Part shown: positions 5,029 to 7,614 of the stretch, piece by piece
Position numbering within the stretch: position 1 is the stretch's first letter
How the letters are laid out: each line of letters opens with the position of its first letter
NCBI GenBank assembly: GCA_023653245.1
Contig: JAMNXK010000082.1
Coordinates: forward strand, 1-7,614
DNA: 7,614 bases
Origin: Tagaea sp.
GTDB taxonomy: Bacteria; Pseudomonadota; Alphaproteobacteria; CACIAM-22H2
Direction of reading: 5' to 3'
The notes under the pieces: generated by a model
What the model was told of the DNA's origin: nothing
Database searches by the model: none
The model's input: the letters and a program-made list of their open reading frames with translations, nothing else
Made by a program: the position numbers and the translations under genes

Positions 5029-7122
5029 ATGAAAGGGATCGGTTTGCAGGTGTCGCTCGTCACGTTCTTTCGGACGCTGTGCGCAATGGCCGCACTGGCC
5101 CTCGCGGCGCCGGTCGCGGCGAGCGAGAGCGCCTGGGTGCGCCATCCCGAGATCGCCTTGCGCCTGATCTCGGGCAGTGCGGCGTCGGGCGACGGCGGCG
5201 CGCTGCGCCTGGGCTTGGAGATGCGCCTGTCGCCCGGGTGGAAGACCTATTGGCGCACGCCGGGCGACGCCGGGCTGCCCCCGACGATCGATTGGGCGGG
5301 ATCGGCCAATCTCGCCGACGCCAATTTGCGGTTTCCCGCGCCCGAGCGCTTCACGCTGTTCGGCTTCGAGACCTTCGGCTATGGCGGGCATTTGATCCTG
5401 CCCATCGTCGCGCGCGCGCCGGGTCCGGGCGAGACGAAGATCCGCGCGGGCGTCGACGTGCTGGTGTGCGAGAAGCTGTGCATTCCCTATCGCGCCGATC
5501 TGGCGCTGGATTTGCCGGCCGGCGCGCAAGCGCCGAGCGCGCACACGCACGAGATCGCCAAGTTCGAATCCGCCGTGCCGCAAGTCGACGAAAGCGGGCA
5601 GGGCGTCAATGGGCTGACCGTGGAGAGTGCCGCGTTCCGCGGCGGCGACAAGCCCGCCTTGATCGTGCGCGCGCGCGCCGAGCCGCCCTTCTCGGCGCCC
5701 GATTTGTTCGTCGAAGCCGCCGATGGGTGGAGCTTCGCCAAGCCCGAGATCGCCTTCCTGGAAGGCGGACGCTACGCCACGCTGACGATCGCGGCAGCGG
5801 CCGAGAAATCCGCCCCGCCGCTCGACGGCGCGCGCGCGACGCTCACGCTGATCGACGGCAAGCGCGCGGTCGAGCGCGCGGTGACGCTGGGGGCGGCACC
5901 GCCCGCCCCCCTCCACGCGACGTCGCTGGTCGCGATGCTGGCGATCGCCGTGCTCGGCGGGTTGATTCTCAATCTGATGCCGTGCGTGCTGCCCGTGCTC
6001 GCCATGAAGGTCGCGGGCCTGGCCAAGCTCGCGGGCGCGCCGTCGCGGCGCTTGCGGATTTCCTTCCTCGCCACCTCGGCCGGAATCGTGACGTCGTTCC
6101 TGCTGCTCGCCGCGGCGTTGATCGCACTCAAATCGGCCGGCGAGGCGGTCGGCTGGGGCCTGCAATTCCAGCTGCCTTGGTTCCTGGCCGCGATGGCGCT
6201 GGTCGTGACGCTGTTCGCCGCCAATCTCTGGGGCCTGCTCGAAATCCCGCTGCCGCGCGCGCTGGCCGACGCGGCCGATGGCGCCTCGGCGTCGGGCTCG
6301 TTCGCGACGGGCGTGTTCGCCACACTGCTGGCCACGCCGTGCTCCGCACCCTTCGTCGGCACCGCGATCGGGTTCGCGCTGGCGCGCGGGCCGGTCGAGA
6401 TCGCGGCGATCTTCGCGGCCCTCGGCGTGGGGCTGGCGCTGCCTTATCTCGCGGTGGCGGCCGCACCCGGCGTCGCGCGCATTCTGCCCAAGCCCGGCGC
6501 CTGGATGCTGAAGCTGCGCGCGGTCTTGGGCGTGGCGCTCGCGGGCACGGCGCTGTGGCTCGTATGGGTCCTCGCCCAGCAAGCGGGCCAAGCCGCGGCG
6601 ACCGGTTTGGCCTTCGTGTTGGGCGCGTTGGTGCTCGGGCTCCACGGCTTGCGCGGGCTCGCGCGCAGTCAGGCGCGGCCGATCCTGATCGCCGCTTGCG
6701 CGGTGTTCGCGATCGTGCTGCCGCTGCGCTTCGCCGAGACGCCGGCCGCCTCGCAAGCCGAAAGCGCCATTCCGTGGCGCGAGTTCGACCGGGCGGCGAT
6801 CGAAGACGCCGTGCGCGGCGGCAAGACCGTGTTCGTCGATGTGACGGCCGAATGGTGCGTGACCTGCCTGGTCAACAAGCGCCTGATCGTCGAGCGCGGC
6901 GAGGTCGCGCGCCGTCTCGTGTCGGGCGAAGTGCTGGCGTTTCGTGCCGACTGGACGCGCCCCGATCCGCGCATTTCGGCCTATCTGGCCGAGTTCGGCC
7001 GCTACGGCATTCCTTTCAACGCGGTCTACGGACCCGGTGCCGCCGGCGGCTTGGCGCTGCCCGAGCTGCTCACCGAGGATGCGGTTCTCGGCGCCTTCGC
7101 GCGGGCCGCCGCGCGGTCCTGA
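5029..7122 (+). CDS. ScsB/DsbD-like thiol:disulfide interchange protein
   Basis: This 697-residue protein has the three-part layout of ScsB-type DsbD proteins. A signal sequence (hydrophobic 8-30, possible cleavage near APVAAS) leads to a periplasmic N-terminal domain containing GWKTYWRTPGDAG (70-82) and a cysteine pair C147/C151 in VCEKLCIP. Multiple membrane segments span about 298-570, with the paired membrane cysteines C319 (NLMPCVLP) and C438 (ATPCSAPF). A C-terminal thioredoxin-like domain has the active site C610-V-T-C613 and a likely cis-proline P662 in GIPF. Such proteins take electrons from cytosolic thioredoxin across the inner membrane to periplasmic thiol proteins. ScsB homologues are linked to copper tolerance and can reduce ScsC or a periplasmic peroxiredoxin pathway; the partner here is not visible. 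No Shine-Dalgarno sequence precedes the ATG at 5029. An in-frame GTG at 5050 would give a shorter, equally good signal peptide. A peroxiredoxin gene follows 70 bp downstream. Confidence 0.92.
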   Translation: MKGIGLQVSLVTFFRTLCAMAALALAAPVAASESAWVRHPEIALRLISGSAASGDGGALRLGLEMRLSPGWKTYWRTPGDAGLPPTIDWAGSANLADANLRFPAPERFTLFGFETFGYGGHLILPIVARAPGPGETKIRAGVDVLVCEKLCIPYRADLALDLPAGAQAPSAHTHEIAKFESAVPQVDESGQGVNGLTVESAAFRGGDKPALIVRARAEPPFSAPDLFVEAADGWSFAKPEIAFLEGGRYATLTIAAAAEKSAPPLDGARATLTLIDGKRAVERAVTLGAAPPAPLHATSLVAMLAIAVLGGLILNLMPCVLPVLAMKVAGLAKLAGAPSRRLRISFLATSAGIVTSFLLLAAALIALKSAGEAVGWGLQFQLPWFLAAMALVVTLFAANLWGLLEIPLPRALADAADGASASGSFATGVFATLLATPCSAPFVGTAIGFALARGPVEIAAIFAALGVGLALPYLAVAAAPGVARILPKPGAWMLKLRAVLGVALAGTALWLVWVLAQQAGQAAATGLAFVLGALVLGLHGLRGLARSQARPILIAACAVFAIVLPLRFAETPAASQAESAIPWREFDRAAIEDAVRGGKTVFVDVTAEWCVTCLVNKRLIVERGEVARRLVSGEVLAFRADWTRPDPRISAYLAEFGRYGIPFNAVYGPGAAGGLALPELLTEDAVLGAFARAAARS

Positions 7123-7127
7123 GCGGG

Positions 7128-7156
7128 TTGCTTTTCCGCCGCCCAAGCCCTAAATC
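7128..7156 (+). promoter_or_regulatory. Weak candidate promoter for the peroxiredoxin gene
   Basis: TTGCTT (7128-7133) and TAAATC (7151-7156) are separated by exactly 17 bases in the 70-bp gap before the peroxiredoxin gene. Each hexamer matches the consensus at only three of six positions, so this could be chance. If real, the peroxiredoxin gene could be expressed apart from the ScsB-like gene. Confidence 0.25.
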
Positions 7157-7192
7157 GAGGGCATCCACCCCTCAAAATCCGGAGACGTTTCC

Positions 7193-7614
<422 letters not shown>

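Noticed and set aside
4915..7146. Very long open frame (743 codons) on the minus strand opposite the ScsB-like gene
   Set aside because: It mirrors the codon pattern of a well-recognised gene in GC-rich DNA, is extremely rich in Arg, Gly, Ala and Gln with no recognisable domain, and overlaps a conserved protein along its whole length.

Overview
The window is gene-dense, high-GC DNA from what looks like an alphaproteobacterium, probably of the Rhodospirillales type. This is inferred from the gene families and their order (a receiver/HPt regulator, an NDUFAF5-type methyltransferase divergent from comF with a class I glutaredoxin downstream, and a YqgE / ScsB-type DsbD / Prx5-like peroxiredoxin group), not from a marker gene. 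I see no mobile element, CRISPR array, rRNA or tRNA, and no stretch over 300 bases without a gene.

Left part (1-1199): the 5' end of a small helical protein gene leaves the window on the minus strand. Across a 180-bp divergent intergenic region lies a response regulator whose C-terminal half carries a phosphotransfer (HPt)-like histidine motif. The intergenic region holds a 9-bp direct repeat around the palindrome GGGTTAACCC, a possible operator.

Middle (1200-4426): a stand-alone periplasmic substrate-binding protein gene (iron/AfuA-like fold, no transporter partners beside it) is preceded by a perfect TATAAT hexamer. It converges on, and overlaps by 12 bp, a minus-strand BioC/NDUFAF5-type methyltransferase gene. 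Divergent from that gene is a probable comF (zinc-ribbon phosphoribosyltransferase) followed by a glutaredoxin 3 gene.

Right part (4433-7614): a yqgE/algH gene converges on the glutaredoxin gene with a 6-bp gap. Its start lies only 11 bp from the start of a divergent ScsB/DsbD-like membrane thiol-reductase gene. A Prx5-like peroxiredoxin gene follows and runs off the window.

The right half has a thiol-redox theme: cytosolic glutaredoxin (CGYC), a transmembrane electron conduit (cysteine pairs in the N-terminal, membrane and thioredoxin-like domains) and a cytosolic peroxiredoxin. The left half is signalling, possibly chemotaxis-related. I found no convincing new multi-gene system. The items most worth a second look are the receiver-HPt fusion with its repeat-rich promoter region, the very tight yqgE/scsB divergent start pair, and the orphan binding protein with four cysteines.
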